Shown: positions 10,814 through 20,180, counted from the first letter of the stretch. The stretch is 64,000 nucleotides of DNA from Pseudomonas sp. RGM2987 (GCF_022952855.1 NZ_JALJDX010000207.1:1-64000), one strand, 5' to 3'. Notes: a model not told the origin generated them from the sequence alone. Made by a program: numbers and translations.

Positions 10814-12568
10814 CTAAAGCGATTTCCACAACGAGTCGAAATCTCCCTCGGCATCGGTTCCATCCCCGGCGGCGGTCGAGTCCTCCGGATGATAGGAAAA
10901 CTGGTTGAAGCTGTGGGTGCTGGTGAGCCGTCGGTCCAGGCCGGCCCGGCGTTCCTGGCCGTTGGTGTTGATCAGGATCTGCTGGCCCTCCTGGAACGGC
11001 AGGCGTGGGGCGATCATGGTGGGGGGCAGGTCGATGGCGCTGATCTCTGGCAATAGCAGCCCTCGCAGGTAGTGACCATGCTCATTCTCCTCCCGGACCA
11101 GTTGCAAACCGCAGGGTTGGGCATGGGGCGCGACCTGTTCGATGCCCATTTGCATGGCGCCGTTGCGCACTTGGCGGATCCAGCGGACCACGGCAACGCT
11201 CCAGGTCTGATCGCTGGCATCGCGGATGCCGATCATTTCCCCGGCTTGCAGCTGTTCCGGCATTTCCTTCGGCCAGGCAAGGCAGTAGCCGCCGGGGCTG
11301 TGGTTGACAATCGGCAGGTCGTAGGTCGGGAAGTGATGCTGGTTGTCGGAGCTGCTGCCGTCGTCGTCGGCCGGGTTGACCGGATACTCGATTTCTTCGT
11401 AGGGCAGCATGTCGCTGTCGCCGCTGGGGGCGGCATCGAAAGCCTGTTTCCAGGTGTCGCTGCCTTTGGTCGGTGAAGCCTCGAACCGCGCCTTGCCAGT
11501 GGTAGGGGTTTTCAGGATATCGCTGAACGAGCGTTCGCCGCCGAGGAAGTAGTGCAACGCGCTCATGCCCACGCACAGGGTCAGCGTGCCATTGCCCTCG
11601 GTGCGCTGGAAGCTGCGCTCGGCCGCCTCGCCCCAGGCCGCTTGCAAATGGTGCAGGGTGTCGGCGCTCATGCCGCCAGGCACGGGCAGGTCAGCGGGTT
11701 TATCCAGGTGAGCGGCAATCGCACTGACCAGGCGCTGTGGATCGAAACCCTGCAAGGTCGGTTGCTGCTCGGCCCTGAATTTGGAGCGATAGCGTGGCCC
11801 GATGTCCAGTTCCGGCGCGACGGCGAACAGGCTGGTGGCGGTTGTGGCTGGATCGAGCTGGACGTACTGACTCCAGGGCTCCAGCACTTCGGCCAGCCGT
11901 GCGATCTGGCTCTGGCGCAGTTGATTGCTGCGTGACGCCCCCAACAGCAGCGCGACGACGTAGGTTTGCTCGGCGTTCAATTGATGGACCTGGCTCGCCA
12001 GTTCGTCGCTCACGCTCAGGTGCTGCAAGCGGTGCTGACAGGCGATCCGGTACAACTGGTGTAAATCGAGCCACAAGCCTTCAGGCACCGGGCTATAGAT
12101 CTGGCTGACCCGCACCAGCAGGCTGTCGAGGGCATGCATGGCCCGCTGCAATGCGGTGCTCAGCAGGCGCGCGCGGTCCTTGGTGTATTTCGCCGCAATG
12201 CGCGCCACGATCTGCTTGTAGCCCATCGCCAGATGGGTTTGCAGGGCCTGGCAAAGGTTGACGATCTTGCGCGAGCGGTCGTCCAGCACGATGGCCTGTT
12301 GCAGGAAGTGCCGCTCCAGGTGTTTGCAGACGTAATACACCTCGGGCCGCAGCAGCTCGAGCAGTTGCAGGCGATTGTCGCTGGGGGTGAGAAACTGGTT
12401 GAGTTCGCCAAGGGCCTGGTACAACAGGCGGGCTGTCTCGCCGATGTTGGCCTTGGGCAGGTTGGCGATCCAGCGCTTGAGATCGCGTGGCGTACCATCG
12501 CAGAACGACAGGCGTGACTGCGTCGGGGTCAAGACGCGCAATAACTGGAGAGGGCTGGTCTCATTCAT
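10814..12568 (-). CDS. Conserved hypothetical protein with a PilZ-like C-terminal segment
   Basis: Cytoplasmic protein of 584 residues from ATG at 12568 (MNETSPLQ). The N-terminal 300 residues are mostly alpha-helical, with no enzyme motif I recognise. Near residue 410 there is a '(D/N)xSxxG'-type motif, 'NHSPGG', followed by 'AGEMIGIRD', 'WSVAVVRWIRQ' and 'MQMGIEQV', the strand pattern of a PilZ barrel. The upstream RxxxR half of a canonical c-di-GMP site is not visible, so ligand binding is doubtful. Pseudomonads keep a protein of this kind next to serB and psd. Role unknown; the family call is tentative. Confidence 0.6.
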   Translation of the reverse strand: MNETSPLQLLRVLTPTQSRLSFCDGTPRDLKRWIANLPKANIGETARLLYQALGELNQFLTPSDNRLQLLELLRPEVYYVCKHLERHFLQQAIVLDDRSRKIVNLCQALQTHLAMGYKQIVARIAAKYTKDRARLLSTALQRAMHALDSLLVRVSQIYSPVPEGLWLDLHQLYRIACQHRLQHLSVSDELASQVHQLNAEQTYVVALLLGASRSNQLRQSQIARLAEVLEPWSQYVQLDPATTATSLFAVAPELDIGPRYRSKFRAEQQPTLQGFDPQRLVSAIAAHLDKPADLPVPGGMSADTLHHLQAAWGEAAERSFQRTEGNGTLTLCVGMSALHYFLGGERSFSDILKTPTTGKARFEASPTKGSDTWKQAFDAAPSGDSDMLPYEEIEYPVNPADDDGSSSDNQHHFPTYDLPIVNHSPGGYCLAWPKEMPEQLQAGEMIGIRDASDQTWSVAVVRWIRQVRNGAMQMGIEQVAPHAQPCGLQLVREENEHGHYLRGLLLPEISAIDLPPTMIAPRLPFQEGQQILINTNGQERRAGLDRRLTSTHSFNQFSYHPEDSTAAGDGTDAEGDFDSLWKSL

Positions 12569-12694
12569 GCCGTGGACGGGCTCCGGCCAGAAAAATGAAA
12601 AGGATCTCCTCAACTCTAGCAGCTGTGGCTGAAATAGGGGTATGAGTGCGCGGTACAGGGGTTGGGTCAGCAGCACTGTAGCGGCTGGCATCCC

Positions 12695-12796
12695 GCATTC
12701 GCGAGCAAGCCCGCTCCCACAGGGGATCTCCGCTGGACACAAAACTTGTGTGCGCAGTAAATCCCTTGTGGGAGCGGGCTTGCTCGCGAATGCCGC
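12695..12796. repeat. REPIN, family A
   Basis: Inverted pair: attcgcgagcaagcccgctcccac on the left and its reverse complement on the right, with matching 'agggat/atccct' extensions. It sits between two genes on the minus strand, downstream of psd. Confidence 0.92.
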
Positions 12797-12817
12797 GACC
12801 CGGTCTGAGCGGCTTGA

Positions 12818-13678
12818 TTAAGCGGTTGGCAGCGCCAGCCCCTGGCCCATCCGCACCGGCGAGCCGGCCACCAGTTCCTCGGCCCATTTCACCTGGCCCG
12901 GCCCGAACAACACGATGGCCGTGGAGCCCAGCTTGAAGCGCCCAAGCTCTGCGCCTTTTTCCAAGTGGATCGGTGCCCGGGCGGCTTCGTCGTAGCGGAA
13001 GGTCTTGAGCTCACGCTTGGGTGGCGTGACCAGCCCGGCCCAGACGGTTTCGATGGAGGCGACGATCATTGCGCCCACCAGCACAACGGCCATCGGCCCG
13101 CGCTCGGTGTCGAAAATGCACGCGACGCGTTCGTTGCGGGCGAACAGTTCCGGGACGTTTTCGGCGGTGGTCTGGTTGACCGAGAAAATCCGCCCGGGAA
13201 TGTAGACCATCTCCCGCAGCGTGCCGGCCAGCGGCATGTGGACGCGGTGGTAGTCCTTGGGGGACAGGTAGATGGTGGCAAAATCACCACCCATGAACGG
13301 TGCGGCGTTGGCCGTATCACCGCCCAGCAGTTCCAGCACGCTGAAGCTGTGGCCCTTGGCCTGGAACACCCGGCCATGCTCGATCGGACCGAGTTGGCTG
13401 ACCGCTCCGTCGGCCGGGCTGAGGATCGCGCCCGGGGTTTCGTCCAGCGGGCGTGCGCCGTCTTTCAAGGCCCGGGTGAAGAAGGCATTGAAGTGCTCGT
13501 AGGCAGTCAGGTCTTCCACCAGGGCCTGGGACATGTCCACTTGATAGCGCTTGGCGAACCACGCCGTGAATGCGTTCTTGAACCAGCGCACGCGACATTC
13601 GGCGATGCAGCCGGCCAGCCGCGACAGCAGGTGGTGGGGCAGCAGGTACTGAGAGAGGATGAACAAACGGTTTTTCAT
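12818..13678 (-). CDS. psd: Phosphatidylserine decarboxylase proenzyme
   Basis: Inner-membrane-associated enzyme that makes phosphatidylethanolamine from phosphatidylserine. The 286-residue proenzyme carries the 'LGST' self-cleavage motif (Ser253 becomes the pyruvoyl group), which splits it into beta and alpha chains. Other family landmarks are 'SPADGAVSQLGPIEHG' and 'PKDYHRVHMPLAGTL' (substrate-binding His region). The start ATG at 13678 is 19 bp after the end of rhdA on the same strand, so the two may be co-transcribed. Confidence 0.96.
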   Translation of the reverse strand: MKNRLFILSQYLLPHHLLSRLAGCIAECRVRWFKNAFTAWFAKRYQVDMSQALVEDLTAYEHFNAFFTRALKDGARPLDETPGAILSPADGAVSQLGPIEHGRVFQAKGHSFSVLELLGGDTANAAPFMGGDFATIYLSPKDYHRVHMPLAGTLREMVYIPGRIFSVNQTTAENVPELFARNERVACIFDTERGPMAVVLVGAMIVASIETVWAGLVTPPKRELKTFRYDEAARAPIHLEKGAELGRFKLGSTAIVLFGPGQVKWAEELVAGSPVRMGQGLALPTA

Positions 13679-13697
13679 TAACTGTCCTTAAGCGCTT

Positions 13698-14513
13698 TCA
13701 AAGCTCGATGGGCGTGTCGGGATGGTTGCCCCATTCGCCCCAGGAACCGGCATAGCCTTTGACCCGCGGATAACCGAGCGCCTTGGCCACCAGATAGGTG
13801 AAGCCAGAGCGGTGGTGGGTCTGGCAATGGGTGATGATTTCTTTGTCAGGCGTGATGCCCAATTGTTCGAGGATTTGCGGCATGTCCCGGCGAATGCGCA
13901 GGTTGCGCGCCTGGTCCATGCCGGCGGTCCATTCGAAATTGATTGCGCCGGGGATATGCCCGCCCCTGGCCGCGACGACTTTCTCGCCGGAATATTCCAG
14001 CGGGCCGCGAGCGTCCCAGATCGCCAGGTCGGCGGCACCGAGGCGGCTTTGCAGGTATTCGCGTGTTGCGGTGGGGGCTTCATGCAGGGTCAGGCTCACC
14101 GGGCCTGCGACGGGCGCCGGGACTTCGACCGAGACCGGCAGGCTTTCGTCCAGCCACGACAGCAGGCCGCCGTCGAGGTAGTGATACTTGCCGTGGCCAA
14201 TCACGTCCAGCAGCCAGATGAAGCGCCCGGCCCAACCGCCGCCTTCGTCGTCATAGACCACGTAAACAGCGTCGGGGTTGTGCCCGAGTTCGCCGAACAG
14301 GGCTTCCAGGTCAGCTTTGGCCGGCAACAGGCCCGGTGCTGGTGGTTGGCCCAGTTGCGTGCGCTTCGGGTCGACGAAGCGGGCGCCCGGAATGTGCCCG
14401 GTGCTGTAGCGGGCGGCGCTGGTCAGGTCCACCAGGATCAGTTCGCGGGCGTCGAGGCGCGCAAGCAGCTCGCTCGGTTCGATCACCAGCGGCAAGCCAG
14501 AGAAGTCAGGCAT
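13698..14513 (-). CDS. rhdA: Thiosulfate/3-mercaptopyruvate sulfurtransferase (rhodanese RhdA)
   Basis: Two-domain rhodanese of 271 residues. The start MPDFSGLP (ATG at 14513) was chosen because it matches known RhdA N-termini; seven more codons are open upstream. The N-terminal domain is inactive; the C-terminal domain carries the loop 'HCQTHHRSG' with Cys230, identical in position and sequence type to Azotobacter RhdA, where the cysteine carries the persulfide. It transfers sulfane sulfur, possibly for Fe-S repair or cyanide detoxification. Cytoplasmic; lies upstream of psd on the same strand. Confidence 0.93.
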   Translation of the reverse strand: MPDFSGLPLVIEPSELLARLDARELILVDLTSAARYSTGHIPGARFVDPKRTQLGQPPAPGLLPAKADLEALFGELGHNPDAVYVVYDDEGGGWAGRFIWLLDVIGHGKYHYLDGGLLSWLDESLPVSVEVPAPVAGPVSLTLHEAPTATREYLQSRLGAADLAIWDARGPLEYSGEKVVAARGGHIPGAINFEWTAGMDQARNLRIRRDMPQILEQLGITPDKEIITHCQTHHRSGFTYLVAKALGYPRVKGYAGSWGEWGNHPDTPIEL

Positions 14514-14555
14514 GTGAGGTCTCCAGGGGCGCAAAGGGAAAGGATTGTAGCAAGT

Positions 14556-16094
14556 TCAGCGGCCGCGGTTGGTAAAGGTGTGCAGGGCCCGTTCAATGCA
14601 TTGCACGGTTTTGCCGAAGGCCTGCACGGTCACGTCCGAGAACGGCCCGCCGCCCTGGTCCACCGCCACCAGCATGATCACCCGTCCGTTGCAGGTCAGC
14701 GAACGCAAGATCAGGTGCTCGCCCTTGAACAGGCTGCGCAGGCCCGGTGGCAGCAGCGCGGAAAACTGCGCGTTGTTCTCCGGATTCAGGCGAATCTGAG
14801 CCTGCTGGGCCAGCAACCGCTGCAAGACCTTGCTTTGGCTGATGGTGAAACTCATGGCTGCGGCTTCGGTGGGCAGGCCGGCGGTCTGGTGCACGCGCAC
14901 GCTGGTCTGGCTGCGGTCGGCCATCAGGATCATCACCCTACGCATGCCGCAGGCGACCAGTACATCCCGTGCCGAAGTGGTCAGGTGCATGGCATTGCGG
15001 AAGGGGCTCGGCTCCACCAGCAGTTCAGAGCATTGCTTGCGCCACTGGCCCAGGTTCTCGGCGCTGGGCGCGGCTGCCGGGAGCAAACCGGGGTGGACGC
15101 GACGCCGGCCCCACGGCCAGATCAGTGCCACGGCCGGGTGCCAGAGGTCCGGCATGGCATGATGACGGGCACTGATGGCGGCTTGCTGGTGCAATTGCTG
15201 TTGCAGCTCATCCATCGACATCTGCAGATACAAGCTGGTGAGGTACTGCCAGCGCGAACTGTGGGGACAATCCCAGGCCTGGTGGGCCGAAAGTGCCAGG
15301 CCGTTGGCCAGCAAGACGGTGTTGGCCGGTTGATTGAGCCACCGGCGCAGGGTCGGGTCGTCGTCCAGGCGATTTTGCTGGCGCAACGGGTGCTCGCTGT
15401 CCCGGGCGATTCGCAGCACCTTCACCAGTTCGCGGCGCTCGGTGAGCAACAGGCGATAGCCCTGCACCACCCAGATCGGCAGGCGCCAGGTTTCCACCAG
15501 CGCCAGACAGATTTGCAACAGGCTGACACCAAACAGTTCGCGCTCCACCTTGGCGGCGGATTGGCCCTTGTGGACGACCCGCAACTCGCGCTCTTCCAGC
15601 AGCCGAGGGTGAGTCAGGGCCAGCGCCCAGAGCGGCGAGAGGAACAGCAGGCTGCCCCAGTGGATATCCTGCCACAGGCGCGCCAGGCGGCTGGCAAAAA
15701 AGCCGTTGGCCTGTTGCGTGGCATGCTGGCTGATCAGTTGCATCTGGCGCAGGGCGACGGGGATCTCCTGCTGTGGCAGCGAGGGCAGGCGCGCAAGCAG
15801 TTCTTCGGTGCGCTTGAGGCCGAGGCGGTTGATCGCCACTTCGAGATTTTCCGCAGGCTCGGCGAGGCTGCCATGGGTGTGCTGGTTGGCTTCACGAATC
15901 ACGCTCAGGGCCAGGGCGGGGCTGTCTTGCATCAGCTCGGCGATGTCACGCAGGGAGCGGCGACTGTCGGCGATGGCCTTGCAGACCAGGTCGTGACTGG
16001 CCTGGGGAACCGGTAGATGCACGCCCTCAAGCAGTTGTACCCAGCCTTGCAGCGTGGTCGGTCGTGGCGTTGGAACCTTGGTTTCGTGAGTCAT
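14556..16094 (-). CDS. HDOD-domain protein
   Basis: Cytoplasmic protein of 512 residues. Residues about 15-210 form an HDOD domain ('HLPVPQASHDLVCKAI', 'DIAELMQDSPALALSVIREAN', 'INRLGLKRTEELL'), a non-catalytic relative of HD phosphohydrolases often found in signalling proteins. The C-terminal half (about 330-500) looks like a degenerate GAF-like sensing region ('RVMILMADRSQTSVRVHQ'). It is divergent from motAB across a 165-bp region; a role in motility or c-di-GMP signalling is suggested only by this position. Confidence 0.75.
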   Translation of the reverse strand: MTHETKVPTPRPTTLQGWVQLLEGVHLPVPQASHDLVCKAIADSRRSLRDIAELMQDSPALALSVIREANQHTHGSLAEPAENLEVAINRLGLKRTEELLARLPSLPQQEIPVALRQMQLISQHATQQANGFFASRLARLWQDIHWGSLLFLSPLWALALTHPRLLEERELRVVHKGQSAAKVERELFGVSLLQICLALVETWRLPIWVVQGYRLLLTERRELVKVLRIARDSEHPLRQQNRLDDDPTLRRWLNQPANTVLLANGLALSAHQAWDCPHSSRWQYLTSLYLQMSMDELQQQLHQQAAISARHHAMPDLWHPAVALIWPWGRRRVHPGLLPAAAPSAENLGQWRKQCSELLVEPSPFRNAMHLTTSARDVLVACGMRRVMILMADRSQTSVRVHQTAGLPTEAAAMSFTISQSKVLQRLLAQQAQIRLNPENNAQFSALLPPGLRSLFKGEHLILRSLTCNGRVIMLVAVDQGGGPFSDVTVQAFGKTVQCIERALHTFTNRGR

Positions 16095-16164
16095 GGCTGG
16101 ACGCGCTCATCCCCGAAGTATCTACGCCCGGAACGGGGCAAATTGGCTTTTCGCCAGAACTGGC

Positions 16165-16191
16165 TATAGTCTGGCGCAGTTTTGCCGATAA
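16165..16191 (+). promoter_or_regulatory. FliA (sigma-28) promoter of motAB
   Basis: TATAGTCT at 16165-16172, an 11-bp spacer and a perfect GCCGATAA at 16184-16191 match the flagellar consensus TAAAGTTT-N11-GCCGATAA. The motA start is about 68 bp downstream. Confidence 0.82.
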
Positions 16192-16259
16192 GTAGAAGAA
16201 GAGATTTTTCAGCTTCCGAATATGACCTTGAACCCGACTTAAGTAAGTACTTTCTATCT

Positions 16260-17111
16260 ATGGCTAAAATTATCGGCATCATTGTCGTGTTCGCGAGCGT
16301 GCTCGGCGGATACGTGCTCTCCCATGGCAAGATTGCCGCCCTGATCCAGCCTTTCGAGGTGATGATCATCGGTGGTGCGGCCCTCGGTGCATTCCTGCAA
16401 GCCAACCCTGGCTATATGACGATGCACGTGCTCAAAAAATCCCTGAGCATGTTCAGTTCGCGCTTCAGCCACACCTTCTACCTCGAAGTGCTGGGGCTGA
16501 TCTACGAGATCCTCAACAAGAGCCGCCGCGAAGGCATGATGGCCATTGAGGGCGACATCGAAGACGCCGCCGCCAGCCCGATTTTCGCCAAGTACCCCGC
16601 GGTGCTCAAGGACGCCCGCATGACGGCGTTCATCTGCGATTACCTGCGCATCATGTCGTCCGGCAACATGGCTCCCCATGAGCTCGAAGGTCTGTTCGAC
16701 ATGGAACTGTACAGCCTCAAGGAAGACCTGGAGCATCCGTCCCACGCCGTAACCGGTATCGCTGACGCCATGCCCGGTTTCGGTATCGTCGCGGCGGTAC
16801 TGGGTATCGTGGTGACCATGGCTTCCCTGGGCGATGGCGACCAGAAGTCCATCGGCCTGCACGTAGGTGCGGCCTTGGTGGGTACGTTCTTCGGTATTCT
16901 GGCGGCCTATGGTTTCTTCGGTCCGCTGGCTCACTCCCTGGCCCATGACGCCAAGGAAGAGCTCAACGTCTACGAGGCCATCAAGGCTTCCCTGGTGGCC
17001 TCGGCCTCGGGCATGCCGCCATCGCTGGCGGTGGAGTTCGGTCGCAAGGTCCTTTATCCGGCGCACCGTCCAAGCTTCGCTGAGCTGGAACAAGCGGTTC
17101 GCGGTCGCTGA
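16260..17111 (+). CDS. motA: Flagellar motor stator protein MotA
   Basis: Inner-membrane proton channel subunit of the flagellar stator, 283 residues. I chose ATG at 16260 (MAKIIGII) because the upstream frame covers the FliA promoter; a strong Shine-Dalgarno is not apparent. Four TM helices are visible (about 3-20, 34-52, 170-192 and 203-223), with the conserved proline in 'DAMPGFGIVAAVLGIV' and a large cytoplasmic loop that carries charged residues contacting FliG. It is followed after 3 bp by motB. Confidence 0.95.
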   Translation: MAKIIGIIVVFASVLGGYVLSHGKIAALIQPFEVMIIGGAALGAFLQANPGYMTMHVLKKSLSMFSSRFSHTFYLEVLGLIYEILNKSRREGMMAIEGDIEDAAASPIFAKYPAVLKDARMTAFICDYLRIMSSGNMAPHELEGLFDMELYSLKEDLEHPSHAVTGIADAMPGFGIVAAVLGIVVTMASLGDGDQKSIGLHVGAALVGTFFGILAAYGFFGPLAHSLAHDAKEELNVYEAIKASLVASASGMPPSLAVEFGRKVLYPAHRPSFAELEQAVRGR

Positions 17112-17114
17112 GTC

Positions 17115-18155
17115 ATGGAAAACAACCAGCCGATTATTATCAAGCGCGTCAAGCGCATCGCCGCCGGGCACCACGGCGGGGCCTGGAAAATCGCCTTCGC
17201 CGACTTCGCGACGGCGATGATGGCGTTCTTCCTGGTGTTGTGGCTGCTGTCCACTGCAACCCCTGAACAGAAGATCGCCATCGCCGGCTACTTCAAGGAC
17301 CCGGTCGGTTTCTCCGAGAGTGGCACGCCGTATATCATCGACCTGGGCGGTACGCCGACCCTGGCGCCGGAGAGCACCCTCAACCCTGAAGTCAAATCCC
17401 AGCCCCAGCCTGACAAGGTGACGGTGGATTCCGAGCAGGTCGAAGGCATGGCCGAGCAGATCGAGCGCGAACGCCTGGAATTGCTCTTGCAGGAATTGCA
17501 GAACAAGGTTGAAGAAAACCCGCAACTGCAGAAATTCAAGGACCAGATCCTGTTCGAGATCACGCCGAACGGCTTGCGCATCCAGATCATGGACGCCGAG
17601 AACCGTCCGATGTTCGACTCCGGCAGCGCACGCCTGAAGCCGTATTTCGAAGACATCCTGCTGGCCATGGCCGACACCATCAAGGCGGTGCCGAACAAGA
17701 TCAGCATCAGCGGTCACACCGATGCCAAGCCTTACGTCGGCAAGGGCGACTACGGTAACTGGGAACTGTCGGCCAACCGCGCCAACGCGGCACGTCGGGC
17801 CCTGGTGACCGGCAGTTATCCGGACGAGCAGGTGGCGCGGGTGGTCGGCTATGCCTCCTCGGCGCTGTTCGATCGCAAGGACCCGTTCAACCCGGTCAAC
17901 CGGCGTATCGACATCGTGGTACTGACCAAGAAGGCCCAGCAGGCCATCGAAGGTTCGCAAACCGATGACCCGGCGCCAGACCCGGCCCAGGGCCAGGGTG
18001 CTCCGGGCGAAGCGCCGGCGGCGACACCTGGCGCTGCGGCGGATCCGAACGCGTTGCCGGCGGACCAGCAACCCGTGCCGGCCCATGAATTGCGTGAGCG
18101 GCTGAACCTGTTCGACGACACCGCGCCGAAACCGGCCGCGCCGCCGGCGCAGTGA
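17115..18155 (+). CDS. motB: Flagellar motor stator protein MotB
   Basis: Stator subunit of 346 residues that anchors MotA to peptidoglycan. A single TM helix (about 28-48) contains Asp30 in 'AFADFATAMMAFFLVLW', the proton-carrying residue. A periplasmic linker with a plug region is followed by an OmpA-like peptidoglycan-binding domain (about 150-270, 'ISGHTDAKP', 'NWELSANRANAARR'). The C-terminal 70 residues are Ala/Pro-rich and low complexity. Co-transcribed with motA. Confidence 0.96.
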   Translation: MENNQPIIIKRVKRIAAGHHGGAWKIAFADFATAMMAFFLVLWLLSTATPEQKIAIAGYFKDPVGFSESGTPYIIDLGGTPTLAPESTLNPEVKSQPQPDKVTVDSEQVEGMAEQIERERLELLLQELQNKVEENPQLQKFKDQILFEITPNGLRIQIMDAENRPMFDSGSARLKPYFEDILLAMADTIKAVPNKISISGHTDAKPYVGKGDYGNWELSANRANAARRALVTGSYPDEQVARVVGYASSALFDRKDPFNPVNRRIDIVVLTKKAQQAIEGSQTDDPAPDPAQGQGAPGEAPAATPGAAADPNALPADQQPVPAHELRERLNLFDDTAPKPAAPPAQ

Positions 18156-18160
18156 GCCCA

Positions 18161-18195
18161 AATAAAAAGCCGCGATTATTCGCGGCTTTTTATTT
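18161..18195 (+). terminator. Rho-independent terminator of motAB
   Basis: AAAAAGCCGCGA, loop TTAT, TCGCGGCTTTTTATTT. Strong stem with a T-run, 6 bp after the motB stop. Confidence 0.93.
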
Positions 18196-18210
18196 GAAGC
18201 TCTGGCTTTC

Positions 18211-18300
18211 GTGGCGAGGGAGCTTGCTCCCGCTGGGGTGCGTAGCAGCCCCCCTTGAGTGAGCGCTGCGCGCTCAAGCGGGAGCAAGCTCCCTCGCCAC
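18211..18300. repeat. REPIN, family B
   Basis: Inverted pair of GTGGCGAGGGAGCTTGCTCC CGC units with the centre 'gtagcagcccccc...gagcgctgcgcgctc'. Located between the convergent motB and rsgA genes. Confidence 0.92.
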
Positions 18301-18329
18301 AACAGAGCCCGCCCTTCAATCGCGTTAAA

Positions 18330-19361
18330 TCAATAACTGCTTTGCGGGAGGCTGGCGATGATCGAGCGATAGCTGTTCATCCGTTGCTGCTGCACGCGAC
18401 CGTCTTCCAGCGCCTTGAGCAAGGCGCAGCCGGGCTCGCGGTCGTGCTTGCAATCGCGGAAGCGGCAAGTGCCGATCAGGTCGTTGAACTCGATGAATCC
18501 AGCCTCGACATCTGCCCGGCTGACGTGGCCCAAACCGAATTCGCGGATGCCCGGGGAGTCGATCAGCTCGCCGCCGCGGGGGAAGTGGAACAAGCGCGCG
18601 GTGGTGGTGGTGTGGGTACCCTGGCCGGACAGCTCGGACAGCGGCCCGACACGAGTCTCGACTTCCGGCAGCAGGCTGTTGACCAGCGACGACTTGCCGA
18701 CGCCGGACTGGCCGACGAACACGCTGATGCGCCCGTCCAGCTGCTGTTGCAGTTGCTCCATGCCGTTGCCGTGGTGGGCCGAGACTTCCAGCACCGGGTA
18801 ACCCAACTGCCGATAGACCGACAGCAGCGCATTCAGCGCCGGCGCGTTGTGTTCGTCGATCAGGTCGAATTTGTTGAGCAGCAACAACGGGCGGATGCCG
18901 GCGTGTTCGGCGGCCACCAGGTAGCGGTCGATCAGGTTGGCATGGGGCTCGGGGAGCGGGGCGAACACAATCACGATCATGTCGACATTGGCGGCCACGG
19001 GCTTGAGCTGGCCGCGGCTGTCCGGACGGCACAGCTCGGTGTGACGCGGCAATTGCGCGACGATCACGCCGATACCCTGGTTGCCGGCCCGCCAGACCAC
19101 CTGGTCGCCGGTGACCAGTGCCGGGAGGTTGGCGCGCAGGTGGCAGCGGAACACCTGGCCAGCCAGCTCGCCTTCGCGGGCCTCGACCTCGACCTGCACG
19201 CCGAAGTGGGCGATCACCAGCCCGGTCTGTTCAGGGCCCAGGTCGCCGCCTTCCAGGGCTTCGACAGCACTGGATTCGCGTTTGGCGGCACGTGCGGCGC
19301 GCTCGCCCTGGATCTTTTCGATGCGCCAGTTTTGACGACGATTGAGTTGGCGTTTGGCCAT
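18330..19361 (-). CDS. rsgA: Small ribosomal subunit biogenesis GTPase RsgA
   Basis: Circularly permuted GTPase that acts in late 30S maturation; 343 residues. Basic N-terminus ([16 protein letters not shown]), an OB fold, then permuted G motifs: '[10 protein letters not shown]' (G4) comes before '[12 protein letters not shown]' (G1) and '[10 protein letters not shown]' (G3). The C-terminal zinc site is '[14 protein letters not shown]'. Divergent from orn, an association kept in many gammaproteobacteria. Confidence 0.96.
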   Translation of the reverse strand: MAKRQLNRRQNWRIEKIQGERAARAAKRESSAVEALEGGDLGPEQTGLVIAHFGVQVEVEAREGELAGQVFRCHLRANLPALVTGDQVVWRAGNQGIGVIVAQLPRHTELCRPDSRGQLKPVAANVDMIVIVFAPLPEPHANLIDRYLVAAEHAGIRPLLLLNKFDLIDEHNAPALNALLSVYRQLGYPVLEVSAHHGNGMEQLQQQLDGRISVFVGQSGVGKSSLVNSLLPEVETRVGPLSELSGQGTHTTTTARLFHFPRGGELIDSPGIREFGLGHVSRADVEAGFIEFNDLIGTCRFRDCKHDREPGCALLKALEDGRVQQQRMNSYRSIIASLPQSSY

Positions 19362-19436
19362 GGGTGTTCCGTATGAATAATGCAGCGATTAGGTAAAACG
19401 GCCGCGAGTTTAGCACGCCGAGGGGCTTGCCTTGGG

Positions 19437-19572
19437 TTTGTACGAGAAGTCGCCGAGCGGCGATCAGACAAGGCGAAAACAGGCGAGGAAGTGGAGTCTA
19501 CTGATTGTAAATGAGCATTCCGAGCCTGTTTTCAACGCAGTATGATCGTCGCGTAGGCACTTCTCGTACAAA
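19437..19572. mobile_element. MITE-like near-palindromic element between rsgA and orn
   Basis: A 136-bp element bounded by a perfect 14-bp inverted repeat, TTTGTACGAGAAGT at 19437-19450 and ACTTCTCGTACAAA at 19559-19572. The similarity continues inward: after the IR the left arm reads 'gcggcgatca...gaaaacaggc' and the reverse complement of the right arm reads 'gcgacgatca...gaaaacaggc', so each arm is about 50 bp of imperfect repeat. No ORF inside. It looks like a non-autonomous transposable element or the joined ends of an IS. No target duplication is obvious. Confidence 0.72.
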
Positions 19573-19613
19573 GCCTAGGCTAAACTGCGCAGCTACTCCG
19601 AGGAGCCCTTCCT

Positions 19614-20156
19614 ATGCAAAACCCGCAGAACCTGATCTGGATCGACCTGGAAATGACCGGTCTGAATCCTGATACCGACGTCATCATCGAAATGGCCACC
19701 ATCGTCACCGACAGTGACCTCAACACCCTGGCCGAAGGCCCGGTGATCGCCATCCATCACAGCGATGAGATCCTGGCCGGCATGGATGAATGGAACACCC
19801 GCCAGCACGGCGGCTCGGGCCTGACCCAGCGGGTACGCGAGAGCAAAGTCAGCATGGCCGAGGCCGAGGCCCAGACCATCGCGTTCCTGGAACAATGGGT
19901 ACCCAAGGGCAAGTCGCCGATCTGCGGCAACAGCATCTGCCAGGACCGGCGCTTCCTGTATACCCACATGAAATCCCTGGAAAGCTACTTCCATTACCGC
20001 AACCTGGACGTCTCCACTCTCAAGGAACTGGCCGCGCGCTGGGCGCCGGAAGTGCGCGACAGCTTCAAGAAGGGCGGCAGCCACCTGGCCCTGGACGACA
20101 TCCGCGAGTCCATCGCCGAGTTGCAGCATTACCGCAAGCACTTCATCAAGTTCTAA
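19614..20156 (+). CDS. orn: Oligoribonuclease Orn
   Basis: 3'-5' exoribonuclease that finishes RNA decay by degrading dinucleotides, including pGpG from c-di-GMP turnover. The 180-residue protein shows the DEDDh set: 'WIDLEMTGL' (Asp, Glu), 'CQDRRFL' (Asp) and '[11 protein letters not shown]' (His...Asp). Start ATG at 19614 after GAGGAG. In pseudomonads Orn is the main pGpG hydrolase, so it links to c-di-GMP signalling. Confidence 0.97.
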   Translation: MQNPQNLIWIDLEMTGLNPDTDVIIEMATIVTDSDLNTLAEGPVIAIHHSDEILAGMDEWNTRQHGGSGLTQRVRESKVSMAEAEAQTIAFLEQWVPKGKSPICGNSICQDRRFLYTHMKSLESYFHYRNLDVSTLKELAARWAPEVRDSFKKGGSHLALDDIRESIAELQHYRKHFIKF

Positions 20157-20180
20157 GACGCTGCGGCAAGAGCGCTTTTT

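Noticed and set aside
13722..16016. 764-codon plus-strand frame across rhdA and the HDOD gene
   Set aside because: It reads antisense through two well-supported minus-strand genes; composition (His/Gln/Gly/Ala rich) is typical of a shadow frame.
16254..18302. 682-codon minus-strand frame opposite motAB
   Set aside because: It spans both motor genes, their terminator and a REPIN; the product is Arg/His-rich with no domain.
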